Below, in pieces: positions 46,316 through 54,162 of a stretch of 55,447 bases of DNA (position 1 is its first letter; each line of letters begins with the position of its first letter). The translations under genes were made by a program, and so were the position numbers. The DNA is from an uncultured Bacteroidia bacterium (lineage in GTDB: Bacteria > Bacteroidota > Bacteroidia > Bacteroidales > UBA932): the NCBI GenBank assembly GCA_902794005.1, contig CADBFO010000008.1:1-55447 (forward strand). Reading direction: 5' to 3'. The notes beneath the pieces are model-generated. The model was not told the DNA's origin, did not search any database, and worked only from the letters and a program-made list of their open reading frames with translations.

Positions 46316-46687
46316 TTAGTTTGCCGGTGTCTCGGCAGGGGCCTCCTCCTCGGGGTTCTCCTGGGAGATGGGGAAAGCGGGAGCCTCGCTGGCGGCCTGC
46401 TCGGCCTGGTTGACGATTTCCGTGCTCACGGCCTCGTTGGAACCGGCGCTGGTGCTGCCGCGGCCTACGAAAACGGTGATGATGGAAACAACCAGGATGA
46501 AGGCGACCAGATACCAGGTGGCCTTTTCAAGGATGGTGGCCGTCTGGCGTACGCCGAGGGTCTGGTTGGCGGAAGTGAAATTGGTTGCCAGGCCGCCGTC
46601 CTTTCCGTTCTGCAGGAGGACGACCGCAATCAGGAGAATGGCCGCGATGATGATGAGAACGACCAAAACTGTAAACGCTGCGTTCAT
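46316..46687 (-). CDS. secG: Preprotein translocase subunit SecG
   Basis: 123 residues. Two membrane helices (FTVLVVLIIIAAILLIAVVL and WYLVAFILVVSIITVFV) flank the conserved loop LLQNGKDGGLATNFTSANQT, then an acidic, Ala/Glu/Pro-rich tail (ENPEEEAPAETPAN) common in Bacteroidota. It is the auxiliary subunit of the SecYEG channel. It lies 12 bases after the TPR gene, at the end of the sigma-54 regulator/lptE operon. Confidence 0.94.
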   Translation of the reverse strand: MNAAFTVLVVLIIIAAILLIAVVLLQNGKDGGLATNFTSANQTLGVRQTATILEKATWYLVAFILVVSIITVFVGRGSTSAGSNEAVSTEIVNQAEQAASEAPAFPISQENPEEEAPAETPAN

Positions 46688-46699
46688 ATGGTTTTATCT

Positions 46700-47293
46700 T
46701 TATTTGTCCAAATTTTCGATAAGGGATGCAAAGTAAGCACTTTTTTCCGGGATTTCCAAAATCAGGCGCGAATAAATGCGCCGGGCCTCCTCTGTCCGGC
46801 CCTGTTCCTCGAAGATGCGGGCCAGGGTTTCGGTCGCGAAACGCTGCGCCATCTCGGCGCCGCTCATATCCTCCGGAGAAGTGCTCCGGGCGGCTTTTCC
46901 GGCAAAGCGGGAGAAGATGTTGTCTCCGCTCTGGCGCACATTGTCGTACTGGGTCTGGGAGAAATAATCGCCGCCCACCACGCGGACTTCCCGCATCGGC
47001 GTTTCCGGGGCCTCTGCGGCCGAGGGTTCCAGATACGAGGAAAGGAGCGTGGTGAGGTCTTTGTCGGAGCAGTCCACCGTGCGGGCCTTGCGCACCAGGA
47101 CGGCCAGCTTGCCGCGGTCCGGGACGTACAGGGCCTCGGCCGCATACTGCTCTTCTCCCCAGTCTTCCCCCATGCGGGCCATCCGGCGGCACAGTTCCAC
47201 GCGGGCGGCTCCGTACCAGGGGTACAGGTTCACCACGCCGGCCAGTTCGTCCAGCGTGAGGGTGTGAATGTCTATATAAGAGGAACCTACCAT
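46700..47293 (-). CDS. TPR-like hypothetical protein of the lptE-secG cluster
   Basis: 197 residues from ATG 47293, picked because it overlaps the end of lptE by 7 bases. The N-terminal part (DIHTLTLDELAGVVNLYPWY, ARVELCRRMARMGEDW) and C-terminal part (AETMAQRF-like EMAQRFATETLARIFEEQGR, TEEARRIYSRLILEIPEKSA) look like tetratricopeptide helices; the middle is low-complexity. No signal peptide, so cytoplasmic. The position between lptE and secG is shared with other Bacteroidales, which suggests a role linked to envelope biogenesis. Confidence 0.75.
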   Translation of the reverse strand: MVGSSYIDIHTLTLDELAGVVNLYPWYGAARVELCRRMARMGEDWGEEQYAAEALYVPDRGKLAVLVRKARTVDCSDKDLTTLLSSYLEPSAAEAPETPMREVRVVGGDYFSQTQYDNVRQSGDNIFSRFAGKAARSTSPEDMSGAEMAQRFATETLARIFEEQGRTEEARRIYSRLILEIPEKSAYFASLIENLDK

Positions 47294-47793
47294 TGCGCTA
47301 CGGTTGCGTTGAAGATGTCTTCGACCAGTTTGTCCACGATGCTTTCGCACAGACCACCTTCCACGGAGTCCAGCGTGAGGGTGGCGTCAAAGTCCTCGTA
47401 GGCGCTGAAACTCTTGTTCTCCACGTTGTCTTCGGGATACTTGTTGTTGGTGAAATTCACCTTTACCGTAACCGTGAGACGGTTCTGGGAGGCCAGTTCA
47501 TCGGCCGTGACGGCGGTGGCCTTCACGTCGTAACCGGTGATTTCGCACACCAGTTCCAGGTCTCCGTCCACATCTACCTGTTCCAGGCGGGTGAGGCGGC
47601 GGAACTTCTCCTGCAGGGCCTCGGTCATCTGGTTGGACAGGGCCGGATTCACGCGGAGGGCCCGGTACTCCACATAGGGGATGGTGATGGTGTTCACATC
47701 GGGCTGGATGGAGGTTCCGGTGAAGGAATAGATGCCGCAGGCCGCCGCCAGACTGCCGGCCAGAAGCATGGATATGAGGGCCTTCAGTTTCAT
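47287..47793 (-). CDS. lptE: LPS-assembly lipoprotein LptE-like
   Basis: 168 residues from ATG 47793, which overlaps the TGA of the upstream regulator (ATGA). Lipobox LAAAC with Cys at ~19, followed by GIYSFTGTSIQPDVNTITIP, the signature start of Bacteroidota LptE. The rest is alpha/beta (SNQMTEALQEKFRRLTRLEQ, LVCEITGYDVKATAV, VTVKVNFTNNK). LptE plugs the LptD barrel that inserts lipopolysaccharide in the outer membrane. A longer reading through the regulator gene in another frame is spurious. Confidence 0.85.
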   Translation of the reverse strand: MKLKALISMLLAGSLAAACGIYSFTGTSIQPDVNTITIPYVEYRALRVNPALSNQMTEALQEKFRRLTRLEQVDVDGDLELVCEITGYDVKATAVTADELASQNRLTVTVKVNFTNNKYPEDNVENKSFSAYEDFDATLTLDSVEGGLCESIVDKLVEDIFNATVAQW

Positions 47794-49001
47794 TTCTTGC
47801 GGTATTCGGGCGGGAGTTTGCGGTAGAGGGTGCGCTCGCTCATCCCCAGTTGCTCGGCCGCTTTTTTGCGGTTGCCGTGGTATTTTTCCAGGGCCTGGCG
47901 GATGAGGTCTTCCTCCTTGCGGCGCACGCTGAGGCTTTCCTCCTGGGCCGGGGTTTCCGGGGATTCCATGTGGAAGATGGGGCCGTGGCTGGGAATCTCC
48001 TCCTGGCCCTGCCACTCGGCTTCTTCCTCCACGGGGGCCGACGGAGCGGGAAGGGAACGGCGGTCCAGGCGGGCCTTCAGGGCATCCACCTCCTGCTTGA
48101 GGTCGAAAATAGCCTTGAAGATCGCCTGCCGCTCGTCGGTTTGGAAGGCCGATGACGGTTGCGGCCCTTCGTAGAGCGCCGGGATGGGTTCTCCCTCTTC
48201 GAGGGGCATGAACGGAATCAGGTCCTGGGCCCCCATCTCGATGCGCTGGAGGGTGGGGGTCACCTTCACGGAAACCTGGGCGGTGAGGCTCTGGGTGAAG
48301 CCCTGGAGCTGGCGGATGTTGCCCGGCCAGCGGTACTGTTCCAGCAGGCGGATCGCATCCGGACGGAGGCTGATCTTGCACATGCCGTTCACTTCCGAGA
48401 AGTCCGAAGTGAACTTGCGGAAGAGGAGGTAAATATCTGATTTGCGGTCCCTTAGCGGGGGGATGCGGATTTGCGCGGCAGAGAGGCGGAAGTAGAGATC
48501 TTCACGGAATTTCCCGCGCTTGACGGCCTCGTACAGATGGACATTGGTGGCCGCCACGACGCGGACATCCGTATGGTCCACCTTGTTGGAACCCACCTTG
48601 CGGTATTCTCCGCTTTGCAGCACGCGCAGCAGGAGCGCCTGGCTCTCCAGCGGAAGCTCGGCAATCTCGTCCAGGAAAAGGGTGCCGCCGTCGGCCTCTT
48701 CGAAATAGCCCTTGCGGGTTTCCACGGCGCCGGTGAACGAGCCCTTGACGTGGCCGAAGAGCTCGGAGTTCACGAGTTCCCGGGGCAGGGCACCGCAGTT
48801 CACCGCGAAAAAGGAGTTCTGCCGGCGGGTGCTGAACTGATGGATGATGCGGGCGAAACTTTCCTTGCCCACACCGCTCTCTCCCTGGATGAGGACGCTG
48901 AGGCCGGTAGGGGCGAATTTCACCGCCGTCTCCAGTGCTTCGTTCAGCGCCGGATCGTTGCCGATGATGTCGTATTTATTCTTTAGTGCCTGTAAGTCCA
49001 T
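47790..49001 (-). CDS. Sigma-54 interacting transcription activator
   Basis: 403 residues. The AAA+ domain starts almost at the N-terminus, with no receiver domain: Walker A LIQGESGVGKESFARIIH, sigma-54 contact loop GSFTGA (GAFTGA variant), Walker B GGTLFLDEIAELP, and YRWPGNIRQLQ. A Fis-type HTH is at the C-terminus (LEKYHGNRKKAAEQLGMSER). It would activate sigma-54 promoters, apparently without phosphorylation control. It heads the operon with lptE, the TPR gene and secG; a TATCTTTG box lies 11 bases upstream. Confidence 0.93.
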   Translation of the reverse strand: MDLQALKNKYDIIGNDPALNEALETAVKFAPTGLSVLIQGESGVGKESFARIIHQFSTRRQNSFFAVNCGALPRELVNSELFGHVKGSFTGAVETRKGYFEEADGGTLFLDEIAELPLESQALLLRVLQSGEYRKVGSNKVDHTDVRVVAATNVHLYEAVKRGKFREDLYFRLSAAQIRIPPLRDRKSDIYLLFRKFTSDFSEVNGMCKISLRPDAIRLLEQYRWPGNIRQLQGFTQSLTAQVSVKVTPTLQRIEMGAQDLIPFMPLEEGEPIPALYEGPQPSSAFQTDERQAIFKAIFDLKQEVDALKARLDRRSLPAPSAPVEEEAEWQGQEEIPSHGPIFHMESPETPAQEESLSVRRKEEDLIRQALEKYHGNRKKAAEQLGMSERTLYRKLPPEYRKK

Positions 49002-49012
49002 AATTGTTCTTG

Positions 49013-49050
49013 CAAAGATACTTATTTTTTAAATAAAATGTGTATATTTG
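49013..49050. promoter_or_regulatory. Divergent -7 boxes for the sigma-54 regulator and the OmpA-like/TPR lipoprotein
   Basis: TATCTTTG on the minus strand (49020-49013) and TATATTTG on the plus strand (49043-49050), separated by 22 A/T-rich bases. Both fit TAnnTTTG; transcription diverges from here. Confidence 0.6.
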
Positions 49051-49088
49051 TAGGACTGGCGACATGCTTAATCTACAATATGCATTAT

Positions 49089-50726
49089 ATGAAAAGATTT
49101 TTTGTATTTCTTGCAGCCGCAGCCCTCACCGTAGCCTGCGCATCCCCTGAAAAGATGGCCAAACTGGCCGAAAATGTGAAAGTCGAGTGCCAGCCCGCCG
49201 TCCTGGAAGTGGTGGCCGGTTCCATCGACGCTACCGTCAATGTTACCTACCCCAAGGATTATTTCAATCCGAACGTGGTGGTAGAAGTTACGCCCGTACT
49301 TGTCTATCAGGGTGGCGAAGCCGCCATGAAGCCCTTCAAGTATCAGGGAGAAAAGGTCCGCAACAATTACAAGGTGGTCTCCAAAGACGGCCAGAAAGTG
49401 ACCGAAAAGATTCATTTCGACTATGTGGAAGGCATGGAGAAGAGCTACCTGGAGCTCCGCGGAAAGGTGATTGCCGGCTCCAAGAGCATCAACCTTCCCA
49501 CCCGGAAGGTGGCCGACGGCGCCAACACCACCTACATGCTGGTAAAGAACGCCGGCAACGTCTCCTTCAAGGCCGACAACTACCAGGAAGTGATTTCCAG
49601 CACCACCGAGGGCCAGATCAAGTACCTGGTGAACAGCGCCGAGGTTCGCGGCTCCGAGCTCAAGGGCAATTCCGTGAAGGAATTCCTGGCCGCCCTTGAC
49701 AAGATTGCCCAGGACGAGCGCACCACCGTCAAGAGCACCGAGATTGTGGCTTATGCTTCTCCGGAAGGTTCTGTGGACAAGAACAACAAACTGTCCGACA
49801 ACCGTTCCAAGTCGGCCACCAAGGCCTGGGACAAGGTGACCAAGGGCTACGAAGCCGTCGATCCCACCGTCCGCAGCGTCGGTGAAGACTGGGAAGGCTT
49901 CCAGCAGCTGGTTTCCCAGAGCAACCTGGAAGACAAGGACCTTATCCTGAGGGTTCTTTCCATGTACAGCGACCCGGCCGTCCGTGAAAACGAAATCCGC
50001 AACATGTCCCAGGTTTACACCGCCCTCAAGGGCGAGGTCCTGCCGGAACTGCGCCGCGCCCGCCTCATCGCCAACGTGGAGTTCAAGAACTACAGCAACG
50101 AAGAGCTCCTGGACCTCCTGGAGAACAATGAAAGCCTCCTGGACGAAGAAGCCCTCCTGAGAGTGGCCTCCCTTGTGCGCAAACCCGCCCAGAAGGAAGA
50201 AATCTTCAAGAAAGCCATCAATAAATTCAACAGCGAGCGCGCCAAGTTCAACCTGGCCGCCCTCTACCTGAACCAGGGCAAGGACGAAAAGGCCCAGGCC
50301 GGCCTCAATGAACTCAACGCCAACGATCCCGACGTGATCAACGCCAAGGGTGTGCTGGCCCTCCACAAACAGGACTACACGGCCGCCGAGACCGCTTTCC
50401 GCAAAGCCGGCACCGATGATGCCAAGGCCAACCTGGGCATCGTTCTCATCGAGACCGGCCGCTATGACGAGGCCGCCCAGGTGCTCAAGGACGTGGACGG
50501 CTGCTGCAACAACACCGTCCTGGCCTACATCCTCACCGACCAGCTGGACAAGGCCAAGGCCACCGTCCACTGCCGCGACCCCAGAGTCCACTACCTGAAA
50601 GCCATCATCAGCGCCCGCGAGGGTGATGCGGAAGGCGTGAAGACCAACCTGGAGAACGCATTCAAGAACAAGGCTTTCAAGGAGCGCGCAGCCACCGACA
50701 TCGAGTTCGCCGGTTATACGCTCTAA
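49089..50726 (+). CDS. OmpA-like and TPR lipoprotein
   Basis: 545 residues from ATG 49089; the signal peptide RFFVFLAAAALTVACAS carries a lipobox. Residues ~20-170 are beta-rich. Residues ~190-330 show an OmpA-like arrangement (VKSTEIVAYASPEGSVDKNN, LSDNRSKSATKAWDKV), and from ~370 short TPR-type repeats follow (ERAKFNLAALYLNQGKDEKA, TDDAKANLGIVLIETGRYDE). Similar outer-membrane lipoproteins occur throughout Bacteroidales; the role is probably structural. It is followed 4 bases later by a LytTR regulator. The coding sequence has strong codon bias (high expression likely). Confidence 0.8.
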   Translation: MKRFFVFLAAAALTVACASPEKMAKLAENVKVECQPAVLEVVAGSIDATVNVTYPKDYFNPNVVVEVTPVLVYQGGEAAMKPFKYQGEKVRNNYKVVSKDGQKVTEKIHFDYVEGMEKSYLELRGKVIAGSKSINLPTRKVADGANTTYMLVKNAGNVSFKADNYQEVISSTTEGQIKYLVNSAEVRGSELKGNSVKEFLAALDKIAQDERTTVKSTEIVAYASPEGSVDKNNKLSDNRSKSATKAWDKVTKGYEAVDPTVRSVGEDWEGFQQLVSQSNLEDKDLILRVLSMYSDPAVRENEIRNMSQVYTALKGEVLPELRRARLIANVEFKNYSNEELLDLLENNESLLDEEALLRVASLVRKPAQKEEIFKKAINKFNSERAKFNLAALYLNQGKDEKAQAGLNELNANDPDVINAKGVLALHKQDYTAAETAFRKAGTDDAKANLGIVLIETGRYDEAAQVLKDVDGCCNNTVLAYILTDQLDKAKATVHCRDPRVHYLKAIISAREGDAEGVKTNLENAFKNKAFKERAATDIEFAGYTL

Positions 50727-50730
50727 AACC

Positions 50731-51516
50731 GTGAAAAACGGCCTTACCATCCTGGACATCATCTTCTGCATCTTCCTGCTGCCGGGGATGATGTTCCTTT
50801 TCCCCATCGGGGACTGGATTCTCTGGCACCCCAGCTATGTAGCAGTCTTCGCCGTATGGCTATACGGTGTCTGGGGTCTGTGCCGGTATGCGCTGGGGCC
50901 GCTTCTGCGCCAGCAGTGGAGGGGCATCATCACCGTGGCGTGCCTCCTGTTCCTGCTGGGGGTCGTCAACTTCCTGATGACCCTTACCCACGTGGATTTC
51001 CCGGAAGCGGCCGATGAGGTGGAGAAAATGAACCTTCACATCCGTGCCATGTGGGTGCTTCTGATAGCCGTCGTGGGCAACGGCCTCCCCGTGGGCATGC
51101 TCAGCTCCTACATCAAGGATCTGGAGGCCGAAAAGGAAGCCCGCATCGTCGCGGTCGAAGCGACCCGCGCGCTGGAAACCCGCCGGGCAGAGGCCGATAC
51201 CGGCGAGGAAATCCAGATAAAATCCGGTTACAGGACCGTCCACATTCCCCTGTCGGCCATCCAGTATATCGAAGGCCGCAACAACTACGCCTGCTTCCAC
51301 CTGGACCACCGCGACGACGTGGTTTCGCAGATTCCCCTCAAGGATGTGCTGGAACTGATGCCCCCGGGAACCTTTGTGCGCATCCACCGGTCCTACATCG
51401 TGCCCGTCTGGCGCATCGAAAAGCGAAAGAGCACCGAGGTCCGGCTGATGGGAATTGACAAAACGCTACCGGTGGGCCGGTCCTACAAAGACAATTTGAA
51501 CAACACGAATGGCTAA
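50731..51516 (+). CDS. Membrane-bound LytTR-domain regulator
   Basis: 261 residues, starting at GTG 50731, 4 bases after the lipoprotein's stop. Four membrane helices occupy ~5-135 (IIFCIFLLPGMMFLFPIGDW, VACLLFLLGVVNFLMTL). A short coiled coil leads to a C-terminal LytTR DNA-binding domain (IQIKSGYRTVHIPLSAIQYI, FVRIHRSYIVPVWRIE). This is a membrane-tethered, phosphorylation-independent LytTR regulator. It overlaps the following symporter gene by 8 bases, so the two proteins may work together, for example the symporter as sensor. Confidence 0.85.
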   Translation: MKNGLTILDIIFCIFLLPGMMFLFPIGDWILWHPSYVAVFAVWLYGVWGLCRYALGPLLRQQWRGIITVACLLFLLGVVNFLMTLTHVDFPEAADEVEKMNLHIRAMWVLLIAVVGNGLPVGMLSSYIKDLEAEKEARIVAVEATRALETRRAEADTGEEIQIKSGYRTVHIPLSAIQYIEGRNNYACFHLDHRDDVVSQIPLKDVLELMPPGTFVRIHRSYIVPVWRIEKRKSTEVRLMGIDKTLPVGRSYKDNLNNTNG

Positions 51517-52837
51517 AGATTTTTACGCAACCCGCTCCACGGCCTGGTGGAAGGTGGCGATCGCCATGATCGGCTCCTGCCTCTCGGGCGTTACGTTCGT
51601 TTCCGTTCCGGGCATGGTGGGAACGGTGGGCTTCGGCTACCTCCAGATGTGCGTGGGGTTCTTCCTGGGCTATCTGGTCATCGCTTTTGTGCTCACGCCC
51701 CTGTATTTCCGGCTCAATGTGGTTTCGGTGTACCAGTATCTCGAAGAGCGTTTCGGGGCGGCCTCGCACAAGACCGGCGCCTGGTTTTTCTTCATCTCCA
51801 AAATGCTGGGGGCCTCCGTGCGGCTGTTCCTGATGATTGCCACCCTTCAGCTGCTGGTGGCGGGGCCTGCGGGCATTCCCTTCTGGGCGACCACCCTGGT
51901 GGTGGTGGCCCTGGAATGGCTTTATACCGTGCGCGGCGGGGTGAAGGCGGTCATCGGCCTGGATATCGTGAAAACGGCGGCCATGCTGGTTGCGGTGATT
52001 TTGTGCCTGGTGCTCATCGCCCGCGAGGTGGGGAAGCCGGACACGTCGCTGATGCGGGTGTTCTATTTTGACGACGTGAACCATCCGCAGTACTTCTGGA
52101 AACAGCTCATGGGCGGTCTGTTCACCGTGGTGGCGGCCACCGGACTGGACCAGGACATGATGCAGCGCACCCTGGCCTGCAAGAGCGTCCGGGATTCCCA
52201 GAAAAACCTGATTGTGAGCGTGTTGCTGCAAATCGTAAGCATTGCGCTGTTCCTGTTTCTGGGCGTGTACCTGTATCAGTTCGCCGCCCTGCACGGAATT
52301 GACGCCGGCGGGGACGCCCTGTTCCCGGCGGTTAGCTGGAGCGGCCTGCTGCCGGCCTCGGGCCTGGTGGCCACCCTCTTTATCGTGGGCCTGGTGATGG
52401 CCGGCTTCCCCGCCGGAGGCAGCGCCCTCACCGCCCTCACGACCTCTTTCACCATCGACATTCTGGGCGGAAAGGAGGAAAAACGCACCCGGGTTCACAC
52501 GGGAATGGCCGCCCTGATGGCCGTCTGCATTCTGGTTTTCAACGCCCTCAACAACACCAGCGTGATCGACGCCGTGTACCGGCTGGCCAGCTACACTTAC
52601 GGGCCCATCCTGGGGCTGTTCGCCTTCGGCCTGTGCTGCAAGAAGCCGGTGCGGGACCGCTGGGTGCCCGTGGTGGCCGTGGCGGCGCCCCTGCTGTGCC
52701 TGATGCTGGACCTCAATTCCGTCCGCTGGTTCGGCGGGTACCACTTCAGCTATGAACTGCTGGCCATGAACGCCGCCTTCACCGTCATCGGCCTGTGCTG
52801 CCTCATTCGCCGTGGCCGACAAACGCCTGACTATTAA
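51509..52837 (+). CDS. Sodium:solute symporter, shortened at the N-terminus
   Basis: 442 residues of the SSS family: MIGSCLSGVTFVSVPGMVGT, LTPLYFRLNVVSVYQYLEER, WLYTVRGGVKAVIGLDIVKT and ATGLDQDMMQRTLACKSV are typical. The protein begins directly before the second canonical helix; the first membrane helix of the usual ~490-residue form is missing, and none is encoded upstream because the LytTR gene occupies that DNA. The last eight codons and stop are within repeat copy E. Substrate not predictable. Whether it still transports is uncertain. Confidence 0.85.
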   Translation: MAKDFYATRSTAWWKVAIAMIGSCLSGVTFVSVPGMVGTVGFGYLQMCVGFFLGYLVIAFVLTPLYFRLNVVSVYQYLEERFGAASHKTGAWFFFISKMLGASVRLFLMIATLQLLVAGPAGIPFWATTLVVVALEWLYTVRGGVKAVIGLDIVKTAAMLVAVILCLVLIAREVGKPDTSLMRVFYFDDVNHPQYFWKQLMGGLFTVVAATGLDQDMMQRTLACKSVRDSQKNLIVSVLLQIVSIALFLFLGVYLYQFAALHGIDAGGDALFPAVSWSGLLPASGLVATLFIVGLVMAGFPAGGSALTALTTSFTIDILGGKEEKRTRVHTGMAALMAVCILVFNALNNTSVIDAVYRLASYTYGPILGLFAFGLCCKKPVRDRWVPVVAVAAPLLCLMLDLNSVRWFGGYHFSYELLAMNAAFTVIGLCCLIRRGRQTPDY

Positions 52838-52917
52838 CAACCTACGCATAATCCTCTGCGCTTTTTGCGCAGAGAAATATACACAAACAACTCACAATTA
52901 ATAAATTAACAATCACA
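52811..52917 (+). repeat. 107-bp palindromic element, copy E
   Basis: Begins CGTGGC inside the symporter gene. The core stem CTCTGCGC (52854-52861) pairs with GCGCAGAG (52867-52874) around TTTTT; the right arm has decayed (AGAAATATACAC instead of AGGATTATACG) and the right end is ATCACA. Left arm (CTGACTATTAACAA) matches copies B and C. It ends at the A of the next gene's ATG. Confidence 0.78.
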
Positions 52918-53405
52918 TGAAAGCCTTCAAACACCTTGTGGCCGCTGTGGCCGCCCTCTCTCTCTTCACTTCCTGCGGCATTCTTGGCGGCGGCGGTCTT
53001 TCCACCGGCACCACCGCTTCGACCGGCAGCACTACCGGATCGGCCCTGGCCACGATTTTCAACGTGCTCAAGAACACCGGCACCCTGGATCTGGGGAACC
53101 TGACCAACCTCATCAACCTGGGCCAGATTCTCACCGGCGCCAATTCGCTGGTGGATGCCGGCAAGTCCTACACCGACCAGTTTGCGGCAGACCTGATCAA
53201 AAGTTCCAACAACATGATCACCTCCGCCAATGTGAACAAGGTCATCGACGGGCTCAAGAAACTGGCCGGGACGGATACATCGGCCCTTACCAAGGCCACG
53301 ACGGCCGCCTTTGCCGGCAACCTGGTCCCTGTTTCGTCCTCGGACAAGAACGTGAAGGCCAACCTTGCCGCCATCGATACCATCATGAAGGCGATGAAGA
53401 AATAA
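52917..53405 (+). CDS. Small lipoprotein, helical
   Basis: 162 residues with a lipoprotein signal (AAVAALSLFTSCGILGGGGL). A Gly/Ser/Thr linker is followed by hydrophobic helices (ALATIFNVLKNTGTLDLGNL, INLGQILTGANSLVDAGKSY) and ends KAMKK. It resembles a short uncharacterised lipoprotein type found across Bacteroidales. All of its immediate upstream sequence is repeat copy E, whose right arm is AT-rich and so may provide its leader. Confidence 0.75.
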   Translation: MKAFKHLVAAVAALSLFTSCGILGGGGLSTGTTASTGSTTGSALATIFNVLKNTGTLDLGNLTNLINLGQILTGANSLVDAGKSYTDQFAADLIKSSNNMITSANVNKVIDGLKKLAGTDTSALTKATTAAFAGNLVPVSSSDKNVKANLAAIDTIMKAMKK

Positions 53406-53444
53406 GGTCCGGGCAGCCTTGAGGATCATATAACCAATCGTTCC

Positions 53445-53518
53445 GACGGAGTAATTCCAATTTCTCCGTCCGTTTTGGTATATGGATTTGGCAGCCGGTC
53501 CGACAGGAATGTCCTGTC
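53445..53518. terminator. Two hairpins after the small lipoprotein gene
   Basis: GACGGAG (53445-53451) pairs with CTCCGTC (53464-53470), followed by CGTTTTGG, a weak terminator. GACAGGA (53502-53508) pairs perfectly with TCCTGTC (53512-53518) around ATG. Both lie between the convergent lipoprotein genes. Confidence 0.4.
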
Positions 53519-53568
53519 AACGGCATTGCAGAGCGAAATAAGCGCTTCACGATCTGGAAAAATGTTTC

Positions 53569-53597
53569 TTTGTCATCCCGAGGCGAAGCCGAAGGAT
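53569..53597. repeat. Diverged copy of the TCAGAATGACA-type repeat (inverted)
   Basis: TTGTCATCCCGAGGCGAAGCC is the reverse-oriented form of the short repeat seen at 13654 and 15116, here at the 3' end of the lipoprotein gene on the minus strand. Confidence 0.5.
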
Positions 53598-54100
53598 CAC
53601 TTCGTATAAAGCCCCATCCTCCGGAACGTCACATCGCCTTCAATCAGATTCGGCCCGTCCACATTCACCTCTTCGCGCGAGAGCACCAGCTTGTCCTTGC
53701 TGCACTCTTTCACATAGTACCGTGCTGCTGGCGTATAGGCCGCTTTCCTGTCCTCTTGCATGAAATCGTGGTCCAACTCAAAAAGGTAAATTTCCGGCGT
53801 GGAACTGCCTACGCCAGGATAGCCGTTCTGATGTTGCTGGTAGATATATTTCTCCTCCGAATCACCGGTAAACACATCTGAGACATAGATGCTTAGAATC
53901 CACGTTTGAGGATCAGCGTCGCCAGCTTTAAAATCCCATATCACCAGCCCCGCATCCTGCACCCCTTCCGGATACACCTTCTCCCAACTGCCCTCCAGGT
54001 TGTTAGCTAAGTCAATCTCAGGAAACAGATTCTTCTCACAGCCGCACAGTCCTGCCATCAGCAGCGACGCACACACAAAATACAAAATCTTTCTCATCAT
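53597..54100 (-). CDS. Lipoprotein of unknown function
   Basis: 167 residues from ATG 54100 (a second ATG follows at once). The signal peptide ends in a lipobox (LLMAGLCGC). The mature part is a likely beta-rich domain of the lipocalin-like kind seen in many Bacteroidota lipoproteins: NNLEGSWEKVYPEG, WILSIYVSDVF, PEIYLFELDHDF, KDKLVLSREEVNVDG. It has its own TATATTTG box. It lies between convergent genes on the right side of the window and has no link to the permease upstream apart from shared strand. Confidence 0.7.
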   Translation of the reverse strand: MMRKILYFVCASLLMAGLCGCEKNLFPEIDLANNLEGSWEKVYPEGVQDAGLVIWDFKAGDADPQTWILSIYVSDVFTGDSEEKYIYQQHQNGYPGVGSSTPEIYLFELDHDFMQEDRKAAYTPAARYYVKECSKDKLVLSREEVNVDGPNLIEGDVTFRRMGLYTK

Positions 54101-54118
54101 ATCATTCAAATTGTTGTA

Positions 54119-54126
54119 CAAATATA
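54119..54126 (-). promoter_or_regulatory. -7 promoter box of the lipoprotein gene
   Basis: TATATTTG on the minus strand, 18 bases before ATG 54100. Confidence 0.55.
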
Positions 54127-54162
54127 ATCCCAAAAACGCAATTCCTTGCATCCGAATGGCGA

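Noticed and set aside
47794-48381. Upstream extension of lptE inside the sigma-54 regulator gene
   Set aside because: The extension is Pro/Arg-rich shadow sequence of the regulator's C-terminus; the lipobox start at 47793 overlaps the regulator's stop as in a normal operon.
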